Assembly: GCF_000688475.1 (NCBI RefSeq)
Contig: NZ_JIAN01000005.1
Span: 806,001 to 870,000, forward strand
DNA from: Cellulomonas sp. URHE0023
GTDB taxonomy: Bacteria > Actinomycetota > Actinomycetes > Actinomycetales > Cellulomonadaceae
Length of the DNA: 64,000 nt
Direction: 5' to 3'
In this document: one piece after another, positions 32,764 through 40,261 of the stretch
How the letters are laid out: every line of letters starts with the position of its first letter
Position numbering within the stretch: the stretch's first letter is position 1
Notes under the pieces: generated by a model
Databases searched by the model: none
The model's input: only the letters and a program-made list of their open reading frames with translations
Told to the model about the DNA's origin: nothing
Made by a program: the position numbers and the translations under genes

Positions 32764-33996
32764 ATGTCGACCGCCCGCCGGACCCTGATCGGTGCGCTGC
32801 TGGCAGCGGCCACGCTCGTGCTCACGGCCTGCGGCGACGCGCAGCCCAGGATCGAGATGACACCGCCCGACGGCCCCTTCGCGCCAGTCGAGCTCCGCGT
32901 CACCGGCCTGCGGCCCGGTGCGGAGGTCACACTGACGGCGACGGCTCACGTCGATGACATGCGCTTCGAGTCCGCGGCCACCTTCGACGCCGACGTCGAC
33001 GGGGTGGTCGACGTGTCCCGAACGGCGCCGACGAGCGGGTCGTGGTCGACCGCGGACTCGATGGGGCCGTTCTGGTCGATGACGGGTGTCAGCCGCCGTT
33101 CACCCTCGGTCTTCGACGAGCCTTACGACGTCGACCTCGCGGTCGTCGACGCGTCGGGCGATGTGCTCACCGACCTGACAGCAACACGGCCAGGGACGGC
33201 ACCCGGTGTCGAGACACAGCCCGTCGCGGGGGTCGACTTCATCGGGGCGTACGCCCTTCCGGTGGGCCACGCGGGCTCGCCCCTGCCGGCAGCTCTGGTG
33301 CTGGGGGGTTCGGAGGGCGGTCTGGAGTCGGCCGCGATGACCGCGCGTTGGATCGCGGGCCTCGGCTACCCGGCGCTCGCCGTGTCGTACTTCGACGAGC
33401 CCGGTCAGCCGACGGAGCTCGAGAACGTCCCGGTCGACCCCGTCCTGGCCGCGCTCGAGTGGCTGCGCGCGCGCCCCGAGGTCGATACCGGCGCACTGTT
33501 CACCTTCGGCGTCTCCCGCGGTGGTGAGCTCGCGCTCTGGCTCGCGGCGGAGCACCCGGACCTTGTCGCCGGTTCCTTCGCACCGGTCGGGTCGGGCTAC
33601 CTCGTCTGCGGCTACCCCGATCTCAGCGTTCCGGCGTGGACCCTCGGCGGGCAGCCGCTGAGCCCCGCGTGCGCCGGGGACATCGGCGCAGTGCCTCCGG
33701 CCGGCTCGCAGATCGACGTGGCCGCGATCACGGGTCCGGTGGTCCTGGCCTGCGGCGGCGACGATGCGGTCTGGCCGTCCTGCTTCTTCATGGACGACAT
33801 CGTGACTCGACGCGGCGCGGCGACGACGGTTGCGGTGCCCGGCGAGGGCGCCAGCCACTACGTCGCGGTCCCGCCGGGGGTGCCCGGGCTGGATGCGGAG
33901 ATCCCCGTCGACGTCCAGTCGGCGACGCACGCTGTGCGGACGGCCTTCTGGCGTGCCACGGCAGAGACACTCGCGGGGGCCGCCGAGCGGGACTAG
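32764..33996 (+). CDS. lipoprotein with acyl-CoA thioester hydrolase / BAAT-like alpha-beta hydrolase domains
   Basis: 410 residues from ATG 32764. A lipoprotein signal with lipobox LTAC comes first. An N-terminal immunoglobulin-like acyl-CoA thioesterase domain follows (APVELRVTGLRPGAEVTLTA) and then a BAAT-type alpha/beta-hydrolase domain: AALVLGGSEGG, the nucleophile elbow TFGVSRGGELALWLAAE (Ser), acid in CGGDDAVWPS and His in GASHYVAVPP. Members cleave acyl-CoA or transfer acyl groups; an exported version presumably acts on another ester or thioester. An in-frame start at 32716 would spoil the signal peptide. Confidence 0.85.
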   Translation: MSTARRTLIGALLAAATLVLTACGDAQPRIEMTPPDGPFAPVELRVTGLRPGAEVTLTATAHVDDMRFESAATFDADVDGVVDVSRTAPTSGSWSTADSMGPFWSMTGVSRRSPSVFDEPYDVDLAVVDASGDVLTDLTATRPGTAPGVETQPVAGVDFIGAYALPVGHAGSPLPAALVLGGSEGGLESAAMTARWIAGLGYPALAVSYFDEPGQPTELENVPVDPVLAALEWLRARPEVDTGALFTFGVSRGGELALWLAAEHPDLVAGSFAPVGSGYLVCGYPDLSVPAWTLGGQPLSPACAGDIGAVPPAGSQIDVAAITGPVVLACGGDDAVWPSCFFMDDIVTRRGAATTVAVPGEGASHYVAVPPGVPGLDAEIPVDVQSATHAVRTAFWRATAETLAGAAERD

Positions 33997-34306
33997 CGCG
34001 TTTGCGGTGCAGAAGCTCAGCTCCATGCCCGCCCGCCCCCTCGCGAGCAACGCGAGTCTGCGTCCCTTCGAGGTGTGAGGCTCGCGCCGCGTGGGGGCGA
34101 CGTCCCGCCGCTTCGCCGTCGCGGACAAGGGCGGCTCCACGGCACCAGATGCGTCGGCGCGAACTCCCTACCCGATCATGGAGCAGGTCGAGGCATCGTC
34201 TCGACGCGATGGTGATCGCCTCGGCGGCTTCGTCGGCATCGACTCGCCCCCAGGCACGTCGCCTGGACGTGGACGCGGCTCATCGCTCCAGGGCCCATCG
34301 GAGCTT

Positions 34307-34368
34307 GAGGATTGGGACGCGTGAGTGCGACACCTCGGTTCGCACTGACGTGTCCCCTCGCAGGTCAC
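34307..34368 (+). repeat. 98-bp dispersed repeat, copy P (3' half replaced)
   Basis: GAGGATTGGGACGCGTGAGT, GTTCGCACTGACGTGTCC, CCTCGCAGGTCACC follow the family order, then the sequence passes directly into the CACCGG hexamer tract; the 3' end of the repeat is absent. Confidence 0.6.
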
Positions 34369-34394
34369 CGGCACCGGCACCGGCACCGGCACCG
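34366..34394 (+). repeat. tandem CACCGG hexamers
   Basis: Four full units plus CACCG, beginning inside the final conserved block of repeat copy P. Confidence 0.92.
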
Positions 34395-34569
34395 AGCGAG
34401 CTCGACGCGCCCTCCACGTCGTGTGGGATCCCGCTTGAGTTGGCCACATCCGACGGAGCTGGCCACGGCGTGTTCGAATCCCACCGAGTTGGCCAAGCGG
34501 GATGCTCGCCGTGTGGATCCACACGCTGTTGAGGCCGCGTTCGCTACCGACGAGGGCGTCGAGCAGAAG

Positions 34570-35208
34570 GTGGGTGCCGACCACCATCCCTCGAGCTCGG
34601 CACCGACGGACGACGTCGTGCGAACCGCCTACTCGGCGAGAGCCGACGAGTACACGACACTGCTCGGCTCCACGGGAGCCATGGACCCCGCCGACCGGCG
34701 GTTCATCTCGACGTGGGCCGCGCGGTGCGGGGGCCCGATCGTCGACGCCGGCTGCGGTCCTGGGCACTGGACCAACCTGATGGCCGAGCTCGGCGCAGAC
34801 GTCGAGGGCGTCGACCTCGTCCCGGAGTTCATCGAGCTGGCCAAGAACCGCTTCCCCACCGTCGCCTATCGGGTCGCTCTGCTCGACGACCTCGGCGTCC
34901 CCGACCATGCGGCCGCGGGAATCTTGGCCTGGTACTCGCTCATCCACCTCGAGCCCGGGAGGGTGTCCACCGTCCTGCGCGAGCTGCGGCGCTGCCTGCG
35001 CGGCGACCGCACGCTCGTCGTCGGGTTCTTCGCAAGCGAACGGCTGGAGCCCTTCCCACACGCCGTGACGACTGCCTACTCATGGCCCGTCGGCCAGCTG
35101 AAGCGGCTCGTCGAGAACGCCGGGTTCGTCGTTGAGGATGCGCACGTCCGACCGAACCTCGATCGTCCCGACCGCCAGCACGGCACGATGCTGGCGAGGC
35201 GGGTGTGA
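34570..35208 (+). CDS. class I SAM-dependent methyltransferase
   Basis: About 212 residues; GTG 34570 is used because homology begins at VVRTAYSARADEYTTLLGST, about 17 residues later (GTG 34513 possible). Motif I VDAGCGPGHWTNLMAELGAD with the acidic loop GVDLVPEFIELAKNRF, motif around AAGILAWYSLIHLEPGRV, and the C-terminal VENAGFVVEDAHVRP. The methyl acceptor is unknown. A fragment of a close relative sits at 11739-11856 against repeat copy B. Confidence 0.85.
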   Translation: MGADHHPSSSAPTDDVVRTAYSARADEYTTLLGSTGAMDPADRRFISTWAARCGGPIVDAGCGPGHWTNLMAELGADVEGVDLVPEFIELAKNRFPTVAYRVALLDDLGVPDHAAAGILAWYSLIHLEPGRVSTVLRELRRCLRGDRTLVVGFFASERLEPFPHAVTTAYSWPVGQLKRLVENAGFVVEDAHVRPNLDRPDRQHGTMLARRV

Positions 35209-35326
35209 GGACGAGGTCGCCCGCTGTCATCAAGCTGGCCTGATCCCCCCGCCGATTTCGTCGCCGAGCACCCACCGCAATCCAGCCTCGTCACCACCAC
35301 GCGTCGCCCTGTGATCCGGCCGTGTT

Positions 35327-35425
35327 GAGGACGTGGTCAGGTTGGTGAGAAACAGGCCTTCTCACCTACTTGTCCAGTCGCAGGTCAGCGGGGCGCGCGC
35401 CGACCACCTTCGAGGAGTTCCCCCA
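35327..35425 (+). repeat. 98-bp dispersed repeat, copy N
   Basis: GAGGACGTGGTCAGGTTGGT, GAGAAACAGGCCTTCTCACC (perfect GGTGAGAA/TTCTCACC stem), TACTTGTCC, TCGCAGGTCAGCG, and CTTCGAGGAGTTCCCCCAC. Confidence 0.82.
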
Positions 35426-35455
35426 CTTGTTGGCCCTGTGAAGAGCCCCACGTCG

Positions 35456-35842
35456 TCAGCCTGGCGCGTCGAGCCAACGGGCCGCGGCGTCGAGAGTGTC
35501 TGTCGGCGTGCTGTTGAAGGCGATAGCGGCCTGGGGCGCGTGCCGGTGCACGCAGTTGATGATCCGCTCGAACAGCTCGAGCTGGTCGTCAGGCTTGCGG
35601 ATCCCGCCCCCGACGACCACCACCTCCCAGGATCGGCTGCGCAGCGCCTTGGTGACGACGGCTTCGATGTCGTCACTCCCGTCCAGCCCCACCAGGCAGC
35701 TGGCGACGCCGATCCCGGCGTCGACGAACCGAGCCAGGCCCGTGGCGGTCGCCTCGGCCACGGGTGCAGGATCCCAGGGGCCCGGCACACGGTACGGATC
35801 CAGCCCGATCACCAGGACGCGCGGTAACGCTGGCGTGCTCAC
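35456..35842 (-). CDS. conserved hypothetical protein, Rossmann-like
   Basis: 128 residues from GTG 35842. RVLVIGLDPYRVPGPWDPAP, FVDAGIGVASCLVGLDGSDD, EAVVTKALRSRSWEVVVVGG and GIRKPDDQLELFERI form alternating strands and helices. I recognise the general fold pattern but no characterised family. Leftward, directly right of repeat copy N. Confidence 0.65.
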   Translation of the reverse strand: MSTPALPRVLVIGLDPYRVPGPWDPAPVAEATATGLARFVDAGIGVASCLVGLDGSDDIEAVVTKALRSRSWEVVVVGGGIRKPDDQLELFERIINCVHRHAPQAAIAFNSTPTDTLDAAARWLDAPG

Positions 35843-36402
35843 CGCTCCGACGATAGCCAGAGCGGAGCGGCCTCGGGCGCGGGCCGTGTGCCCGGGTGGG
35901 GCGCCGACGCGGGACTCGTCGCACTCGCGCCGGGATCGGATGGGCAGGGCAGAGCTCGGCGGCGAGATCGCGGACGGGACGGTCCGCTTCTGGTCGGGCG
36001 GTCGCGATGTGCCGGCCCGTGGCGCTCGGCGCCCTCGCAGCGGTCCACCGCAGGCCCGGTCCCGTCGCCGGTCGGAGCCTCGCGCTCCGGCCATCTCGGA
36101 CGGGTTCTTGCATCCGGTCGTGCGCAGCAGCTCCGATGCCGTCTCAGTCGCTCAGCGCCCCGGAAGCAGCGGCGAGAGTCAGCAGGCATGCGAGGACCAC
36201 TGCCCACACCAGGGCCTCAGAAGCGAGCACCGCGGCGACACGGTGGCGGAGCGAATGGTGAGCGTCCTGCCGCATGTGAGGACGGTAGATCGGAGACTCC
36301 CCGCACGGAAGGGCAGGCACGGAGACACGGCATCGAGGGTGCGCTCATGGAGACCGCGACGGCACGTCGTTCACGGTCACGGGGCGCCCGTCACCCTCCG
36401 GT
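35843..36402. other. interval with little coding evidence
   Basis: Only a possible 43-residue membrane peptide (36144-36275, leftward) stands out. No other convincing frame. Confidence 0.45.
36144..36275 (-). CDS. possible 43-residue membrane peptide
   Basis: ATG 36275 to TGA 36144: basic RQDAHHSLRHRV, then a hydrophobic helix VLASEALVWAVVLACLLTLA. No good ribosome-binding site; could be chance. Confidence 0.25.
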   Translation of the reverse strand: MRQDAHHSLRHRVAAVLASEALVWAVVLACLLTLAAASGALSD

Positions 36403-36470
36403 GTTCTCATCTGCTTTGTCCGGCCCGCAGGTCATGACACTGCACCCGGGAAGGTCTGATGAGTTCCGAC
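36403..36470 (+). repeat. 98-bp dispersed repeat, copy O (left arm missing)
   Basis: GTTCTCATCTGCTTTGTCCG, CCCGCAGGTCATGACAC, AAGGTCTGATGAGTTCCGAC. The last copy on the right; none is found between here and 64 kb. Confidence 0.75.
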
Positions 36471-36522
36471 CATGCTCACCCTTCCTCCGCCTTGACGGAA
36501 CGGCCGCACGACGAGCACCATG

Positions 36523-36554
36523 AAACCAACCGGTTTAGCAACTGATTGGTTTAG
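36523..36554. promoter_or_regulatory. ArsR operator in front of the SRPBCC operon
   Basis: AAACCAA (36523-36529) and TTGGTTT (36546-36552) form an inverted repeat, with AACCGGTT (36528-36535) inside it and GGTTTAG occurring twice (36532, 36548). It ends four bases before the GTG of the ArsR gene, so the transcript is short-leadered or leaderless and the site fits autorepression. Confidence 0.65.
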
Positions 36555-36557
36555 TAC

Positions 36558-36899
36558 GTGGATGCGCTGAGCACGACATTCGCTGCCCTCGCCGACCCGA
36601 CCCGCCGCGCGATCCTCGCCCGGCTCGCCGACGGCGAGGCGACGGTCGCCGAGCTGGCGGAACCGTTCGACATGACGACGCAGGCGGTCTCCAAGCACCT
36701 CCGGGTGCTCGAGGACGCCGGTCTGATCACCCGGGGCCGGCGCGCGCAGTGGCGGCCGAGCCGTCTCCGTGAGGACGCGCTGGACGACGCCACCGACTGG
36801 CTCGAGCACCACCGGACCGCGTTCCGGCAGCGCTTCGAGGCCCTGGACCGTGAGATCGCCGCGCTGCGGCACGAGGGGAGTCACGATGGGAACCACTGA
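36558..36899 (+). CDS. ArsR family regulator
   Basis: 113 residues from GTG 36558. Winged helix without obvious metal-binding Cys: FAALADPTRRAILARLADGE, ATVAELAEPFDMTTQAVSKH, LRVLEDAGLITRGRRAQWRP. This is the SRPBCC-associated ArsR group. First of a three-gene rightward operon with two AHSA1-type genes; its end overlaps the next gene by 14 bases. Confidence 0.92.
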   Translation: MDALSTTFAALADPTRRAILARLADGEATVAELAEPFDMTTQAVSKHLRVLEDAGLITRGRRAQWRPSRLREDALDDATDWLEHHRTAFRQRFEALDREIAALRHEGSHDGNH

Positions 36900-37359
36900 G
36901 CTGATCGTCGAGCCCGGGCGGCAGGACGTCGTCGTCGTGCACGACTTCGACGTTCCGCCGGAGGTGGCGTTCCGCGCGTACACCGACCCGGGCCTGATGC
37001 CTCGGTGGAAGGGGTCGGAGCGGTTCACCGTGGTCGTCGACGAGCACGACCTGCACGTCGGTGGCCGCTGGCGACTCGTCATGACGCGCACCGACGGCGT
37101 CGAGTACCCGATGCGTGGGGTGTTCCACGAGGTCAGCGCACCGCACCGCCTGGTGTCCACATACGAGTTCGAGACGGGCGGCCCGGGGGCCCTGCAGCTG
37201 GTGGTGGAGACGTTCGAGCCCATTCCGACCGGATGCCGACTGACATCCGTGTCCTTGTTCGCCTCCGTCGAGGACCGTGACCGATGGGTGCCCTCGGGCG
37301 GCCTGGAGTCCGGGACGCGGGCGATGATGGCCCTGCTCGACGAGGTGCTGGCGTCATGA
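36886..37359 (+). CDS. SRPBCC/AHSA1-domain protein 1
   Basis: 157 residues from ATG 36886 (GAGGGGAG upstream). START-like SRPBCC fold: VVVVHDFDVPPEVAFRAYTD, PGLMPRWKGSERFTVVV, GGRWRLVMTRTDG, ETFEPIPTGCRLTSVSLFAS and the long C-terminal helix GGLESGTRAMMALLDEV. Binds a hydrophobic ligand; role unknown. Overlaps the ArsR gene and the next gene (ATGA). Confidence 0.9.
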   Translation: MGTTELIVEPGRQDVVVVHDFDVPPEVAFRAYTDPGLMPRWKGSERFTVVVDEHDLHVGGRWRLVMTRTDGVEYPMRGVFHEVSAPHRLVSTYEFETGGPGALQLVVETFEPIPTGCRLTSVSLFASVEDRDRWVPSGGLESGTRAMMALLDEVLAS

Positions 37360-37805
37360 CCGACCTCGAGGTACGGCGGGCGTTCGACGCCCCGGCGAGC
37401 GCCCTCTGGGCGGCCTGGACCGAGTCCGACGCCGTGCGGGCCTGGTGGGGGCCGCAGGGATTCACGTGCCCCGTCGCGCGGATGGACGTGCGGGTGGGCG
37501 GCGTGTCCCTGGTCGCGATGCGCACGCCCGACGGGGTCGACCTCTGGAACACCTGGACGTACACGAGGGTCGACGCCGGGGAGCGGCTGGAGTTCCTGCT
37601 GGGCTTCAGCGACGCCGACGGCGGCTCTCACGACCCGCAGGACCTGGGGTTCCCGCCCGGCATCCCGCGCGAGGTCCCGCACCTGATCACCGTGCGCGAC
37701 GGGCTCCTGACCGTGATCGAGCGGGGTTACGCCGACGCGCAGGCCGCCGAGCTGTCCCGGCTGGGCCTCGAGTCGTCCTTCGACAAGCTCGCCGCGGTGC
37801 TCTGA
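37356..37805 (+). CDS. SRPBCC/AHSA1-domain protein 2
   Basis: 149 residues, second AHSA1-type protein of the operon: EVRRAFDAPASALWAAWTES, DAVRAWWGPQGFTCPVARM, GGVSLVAMRTPDG, WNTWTYTRVDAGERLEF. Start overlaps the preceding stop (ATGA). Paralogous to gene 1 but distantly so. Confidence 0.9.
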   Translation: MTDLEVRRAFDAPASALWAAWTESDAVRAWWGPQGFTCPVARMDVRVGGVSLVAMRTPDGVDLWNTWTYTRVDAGERLEFLLGFSDADGGSHDPQDLGFPPGIPREVPHLITVRDGLLTVIERGYADAQAAELSRLGLESSFDKLAAVL

Positions 37806-37808
37806 CGC

Positions 37809-37875
37809 CTACGCGTGCTGGTCGCGCAACGCCGTGGCCATGCGCTCGACGAGGGCGGTCGCGCCCGCGGTCCCG
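37809..37875 (-). pseudogene. C-terminal gene remnant
   Basis: A leftward frame ends GATALVERMATALRDQHA and stop, with nothing upstream that continues it. A short orphan tail of a lost gene; family unknown. Confidence 0.3.
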
Positions 37876-37982
37876 GCTGTTCCCGTGCCGCGCGAGCCAG
37901 AACGCTCGGTGTGCGGTCGTCGACGACAACGGTCAGGTGTGCCCTGTGCCGCCACGGCGGTACGCCGGCCCACGTCGGCGCA

Positions 37983-38507
37983 TCACGGATGGAAGGAGCG
38001 CCCTCGGCGAAGGGACCCGAGCTGCTGCCTGTCGTAGAACTGGACGAGCTCGTCGTACTCGGTCCAGAAGTCGTCGATCGGAAGGTCGCCACCCCGGAGG
38101 TGCGCCTCCAGGTAATGGAGGTGACGGTGCCAGCCGGCAGCGTAGGAGACCGCATCGTCCAGGCCCTGATGGTGCACAGAAAGCGTCGCGGCGGACGAGC
38201 CCGCCTCGGCCAGTGCGAAGGCGACCTGACTCACCCGCTCCTCAGGAAAGTCCCACGTCAAGGTCAGCAGGCGTGGAGGCCGCCACTGCAGCACGGCGTG
38301 CCGAGACCGGACCTCGTCGTCGTGCCAGAGATCGAACTGCCCGCCGCTGGCCACGGCGTCGACCTCGATGCGTCCCAACCACTTGGCGGTGTGGTCACGG
38401 TCTGTCAGCGCTTGCCACACATCCTCGACAGGTCTCGGCAGCGCAACATGCATCCGGACTTCTCCACGGGCCTTGTCGGCATGGCCGACTATCGCGGGCG
38501 CCTGCAC
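37983..38507 (-). CDS. SRPBCC/AHSA1-domain protein 3
   Basis: 174 residues from GTG 38507 (ATG 38453 has a better GGAGAAG ribosome-binding site but would cut into the first strand). KARGEVRMHVALPRPVEDVW, QALTDRDHTAKWLGRIEVDA, LQWRPPRLLTLTWDFPEERV, GLDDAVSYAAGWHRHLHYLE. The standard AHSA1-type fold. Leftward, separate from the ArsR operon. Confidence 0.82.
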   Translation of the reverse strand: MQAPAIVGHADKARGEVRMHVALPRPVEDVWQALTDRDHTAKWLGRIEVDAVASGGQFDLWHDDEVRSRHAVLQWRPPRLLTLTWDFPEERVSQVAFALAEAGSSAATLSVHHQGLDDAVSYAAGWHRHLHYLEAHLRGGDLPIDDFWTEYDELVQFYDRQQLGSLRRGRSFHP

Positions 38508-38798
38508 GCGCCGATCGTACCCAGAGCGGCCGGGAGATCCGCTTCTTGGACCGTGTGACCGGTTGATCGGAGGAATTCCGGGCTGATCGCGGCCCAGATG
38601 CCGGGCCAGCGACATACGTGTGTTGACTGGAGTCAGCAGCGCCAATACGTTGTCGTCCGGCGAACGTGACATCGCGGCTGCGTTCGCCAGATGTCGACAC
38701 GGCGCCCCCTCCACCGTGGCTCAGCGACGAGCCCCGAACGAGAGCAGCCGGCACGCCGACCGACCATGCCGCCCACCCCAGAGAGTGATGGTCCCTCC

Positions 38799-40160
38799 AT
38801 GACGCACGCCCTGATGTCAGGACGTCGGCTCTCCCGAGTCACCCTGGTCGCCGTCGGCGTCGCCGCCCTCGCGTTCGCCGGGGCCGCCGATGCCGACGCC
38901 GCCGCGCCGCCCACACCGTCTGGCTGGACGCAGCAGTTCGTCGACGACTTCAACGGCGCTGCGAACACCGGCCTGAACACCGGGAACTGGCTGTACGACA
39001 TCGGGACCGGGTATCCCGGGGGCGCGCCGAACTGGGGCACCGGTGAGATCGAGACGATGACGAGCAGCACCTCGAACGTCTACCAGGACGGCGCGGGCAA
39101 CCTCGTCATCAAGCCGATCCGGGACGGCGCCGGCCGCTGGACCAGCGGCCGCGTCGAGACGCAGCGCACCGACTTCGCCGCACCGGCCGGCGGCAAGCTG
39201 CGGTTCGAGGCGAGGATCCAGCAGCCCAACGTGAGCGGAGCCGCTGCCGCGGGCTACTGGCCCGCATTCTGGGCGCTCGGCGCCGGCGCGCGCGGCACGG
39301 GCGCATCGGGGTGGCCCGGCATCGGGGAGATCGACATCCTCGAGGACATCAACGGCCTGAGCTCGGTGTTCGCGACGCTGCACTGCGGCACGTCCCCCGG
39401 CGGGCCCTGCAACGAGACGACCGGGATCGGCAGCGGCCAGCGCGCCTGCTCCGGGTGCCAGACCGGGTTTCACACGTACGCGATGGAGCAGGACCGCAGC
39501 GTCTCGCCCGAGCAGATCCGCTTCTACCTCGACGGGTCGAACTACTTCACGGTCAACGCGAACCAGGTCGACGCGACCACCTGGAACAACGCCACCCACC
39601 ACGGCTTCTTCCCGATCCTGAACGTGGCGATCGGCGGCGGGTTCCCCGCCGCGTTCGGTGGCGGACCGACCAGCGCGACCCAGTCCGGCGTCCCGATGGT
39701 CGTCGACTACGTCGCGGCCTACACCTCGGGCGGCTCGACCGGCGGTGGCGGTGGCGGCGGTGGCGGCACGGCAGGTGCCGGCTCTATCACCAACGCGAAC
39801 GGCCTGTGCCTGGACAACAACGGCGCCAGCACGGCCAACGGCAACAAGGTCCAGATCTGGGGCTGCAACGGCACCGTCGCGCAGCAGTGGACCTTCGTGC
39901 AGGCCGGCACCACCCTGCGGGTCCAGGGCAAGTGCCTGGACATCGCCGGCGCCGGCACGGCCAACGGAACCAAGGTCCAGCTCTGGGACTGCAACAGCAC
40001 CGGCGCTCAGGTCTGGATCCCGCAGTCCAACGGGTCCTACTGGAACCCGCAGTCCAACCGCTGCCTCGACGATCCGAACGCCTCCACCGCCGCGGGCACC
40101 CAGGTCCAGATCTGGGACTGCAACGGGACCAGCGCGCAGAAGTGGACCCTGCACAGCTGA
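38799..40160 (+). CDS. secreted GH16 glucanase with C-terminal CBM13 (ricin-type) module
   Basis: 453 residues from ATG 38799 (ATG 38814 also possible). Signal peptide SRVTLVAVGVAALAFAGAAD with AxA-type cleavage near ADADAAA. The GH16 catalytic domain runs from about 40 to 310; GIGEIDILEDINGL contains the active-site ExDxxE glutamates, and GYWPAFWALG is typical of endo-beta-1,3-glucanases. A Gly-rich linker (GGSTGGGGGGGGG) leads to a three-lobed ricin/CBM13 domain with Q-x-W repeats (QIWGCNGTVAQQW, LWDCNSTGAQVW, IWDCNGTSAQKW). Predicted to hydrolyse fungal or plant beta-1,3-glucan. The GH64 gene follows 101 bases later. Confidence 0.92.
   Translation: MTHALMSGRRLSRVTLVAVGVAALAFAGAADADAAAPPTPSGWTQQFVDDFNGAANTGLNTGNWLYDIGTGYPGGAPNWGTGEIETMTSSTSNVYQDGAGNLVIKPIRDGAGRWTSGRVETQRTDFAAPAGGKLRFEARIQQPNVSGAAAAGYWPAFWALGAGARGTGASGWPGIGEIDILEDINGLSSVFATLHCGTSPGGPCNETTGIGSGQRACSGCQTGFHTYAMEQDRSVSPEQIRFYLDGSNYFTVNANQVDATTWNNATHHGFFPILNVAIGGGFPAAFGGGPTSATQSGVPMVVDYVAAYTSGGSTGGGGGGGGGTAGAGSITNANGLCLDNNGASTANGNKVQIWGCNGTVAQQWTFVQAGTTLRVQGKCLDIAGAGTANGTKVQLWDCNSTGAQVWIPQSNGSYWNPQSNRCLDDPNASTAAGTQVQIWDCNGTSAQKWTLHS
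39790..40156 (+). repeat. CBM13 module, DNA copy 1 (near-identical to 41501-41865)
   Basis: The ricin-type module of the GH16 gene and that of the GH64 gene differ at only scattered bases across about 365 bp, while the catalytic domains are unrelated. Confidence 0.93.
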
Positions 40161-40261
40161 CCCATCGGCACACCGGCACCGGGGAGACGACTCCCGGTGC
40201 CACCCGTGCGCGGACACTCCGGTCCACGCACCCCGAACGCTTCACGCAGAGGAGCAGGTCG

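Larger units (their letters stand above)
33997..34569. other. interval with repeat relic and short repeats, no intact gene
   Basis: Contains repeat relic P, the CACCGG microsatellite and three copies of GAGYTGGCCA (34437, 34457 and 34489 approximately). The region just before the methyltransferase may hold its true start. Confidence 0.5.

Noticed and set aside
34470..34486. GTTCGAATCCCAC as the T-arm of a tRNA gene or attachment site
   Set aside because: The flanking bases do not form a T stem or acceptor stem and there is no anticodon arm upstream.
10118..36470. Repeats as a CRISPR array
   Set aside because: Spacing is 0.1 to several kb, the intervals contain genes, and no cas genes are visible.
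10118..36470. Repeats as classical integron attC sites
   Set aside because: The array logic fits, but the GTTRRRY/RYYYAAC core is not kept (right arm varies GTTGTCC, CTTGTCC), no integrase gene is seen, and several cassettes carry leftward genes. Kept only as an analogy.
8000..36500. A prophage or conjugative element
   Set aside because: No phage structural, integrase, relaxase or replication genes are recognisable; only two IS-type sequences.
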